13,403 nucleotides of DNA. Source: UBA12276 sp041476285 (lineage in GTDB: Archaea > Micrarchaeota > Micrarchaeia > Micrarchaeales > Micrarchaeaceae). The first letter of the stretch is position 1, and every line of letters begins with the position of its first letter. The translations under genes were made by a program, and so were the position numbers. Under the pieces are notes generated by a model. That model made no database searches and had not been told where the DNA came from. It saw only the letters and a list, made by a program, of their open reading frames with translations. The stretch lies in contig JBGOTD010000013.1 in NCBI GenBank assembly GCA_041476285.1, forward strand, positions 1 through 13,403. The letters run 5' to 3'. Positions 13,134 through 13,403 of the stretch are shown in pieces.

Positions 13134-13403
13134 TTAACTTGTACACATAAACAGATGAATATGCGGGCATATTATTTTAGGTAATATCCAAATGAATAAA
13201 AACGAAAATATTATTAATAACATAATTAAAAGTATCGCTTCCTTTCCACTTATAAATTTTCTAATAACTTTTTTGGGAATCAATTTTTCATATATTGCAT
13301 CTAAGAAATGTACAAGTAAAAATAACCCATAAAAAAATAATGTAATTCCTAGTGCTAATGTTATGTGATAATATCCGGGATTAATAAGGCCAAGAGAGAT
13401 GGC
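13134..13403 (-). CDS. Partial hypothetical membrane protein (5' end beyond the window)
   Basis: The minus strand is open from the last base of the window to TAA at 13136-13134, giving the C-terminal 89 residues of a protein. Two strongly hydrophobic segments (about residues 13-34 and 56-75) look like transmembrane helices, separated by a Lys/Arg-rich loop (about 39-54, containing KKVIRKFISGK). I do not recognise the family. The basic loop between the helices suggests a cytoplasmic loop, with the C-terminal tail (ending CPHIHLFMCTS) outside. Base composition is about 20-28% G+C, with A/T-ending codons (TTA, ATA, ATT), unlike the ~40-50% G+C genes before it. An open frame of 90 codons in such AT-rich DNA is unlikely by chance, so a real gene, possibly acquired, is favoured. 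Confidence 0.6.
   Translation of the reverse strand, partial: AISLGLINPGYYHITLALGITLFFYGLFLLVHFLDAIYEKLIPKKVIRKFISGKEAILLIMLLIIFSFLFIWILPKIICPHIHLFMCTS

Overview
This window reads as part of an archaeal chromosome with densely packed genes. Evidence for Archaea is a geranylgeranylglyceryl phosphate synthase (archaeal ether lipids), an archaeal Spt5-ribosomal protein L11 pair, an archaeal-type Trm5, tRNA genes without encoded CCA, TATA boxes 22-31 bp ahead of start codons, and GGTGAT-like ribosome binding sites. Compact overlapping genes, a parvulin, a shortened NFACT protein and several unrecognised small proteins would suit a small-genome DPANN lineage such as Micrarchaeota (ARMAN-like). That placement is inference only.

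Layout. The plus strand opens with the 3' part of an agmatinase-type ureohydrolase (2-610), which meets a convergent minus-strand block. Read in transcription order (about 6513 down to 607), the block contains a divergent proline-dehydrogenase-like protein, an SDR epimerase/dehydratase, GGGP synthase, a short NFACT (Rqc2/RqcH) protein, tRNase Z, tRNA-Val(GAC), a ParA/MinD-type ATPase and a single-domain parvulin. From the dehydrogenase-like gene to the tRNA the genes overlap or lie within about 10 bp of each other, so they probably form one transcript combining lipid synthesis, ribosome quality control and tRNA maturation.

From 6631 come a small helical protein (plus) and a convergent protein with a repeated polyproline tail (minus, 7040-8083). 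A minus-strand Spt5-L11-MagIII-like DNA glycosylase cluster follows (9737 to 8127). It is divergent from Trm5 (9783-10838), with only 45 bp between them. An unrecognised alanine-rich protein (10857-11336, minus) is divergent from ScpA-ScpB (condensin partners of SMC). These are followed by a pterin-4a-carbinolamine dehydratase and tRNA-Val(CAC).

Directly after tRNA-Val(CAC) the G+C content falls to roughly 20-28%. A partial minus-strand membrane protein (13134-13403) runs off the window end there, so a foreign or accessory segment may begin at the tRNA. No CRISPR array, insertion sequence or rRNA was seen. The most noteworthy points are the NFACT protein lacking its C-terminal domain, two tRNA-Val genes each exactly 7 nt behind a protein gene, the altered active-site motifs of the PRODH-like protein, the polyproline repeat protein, and the AT-rich junction.
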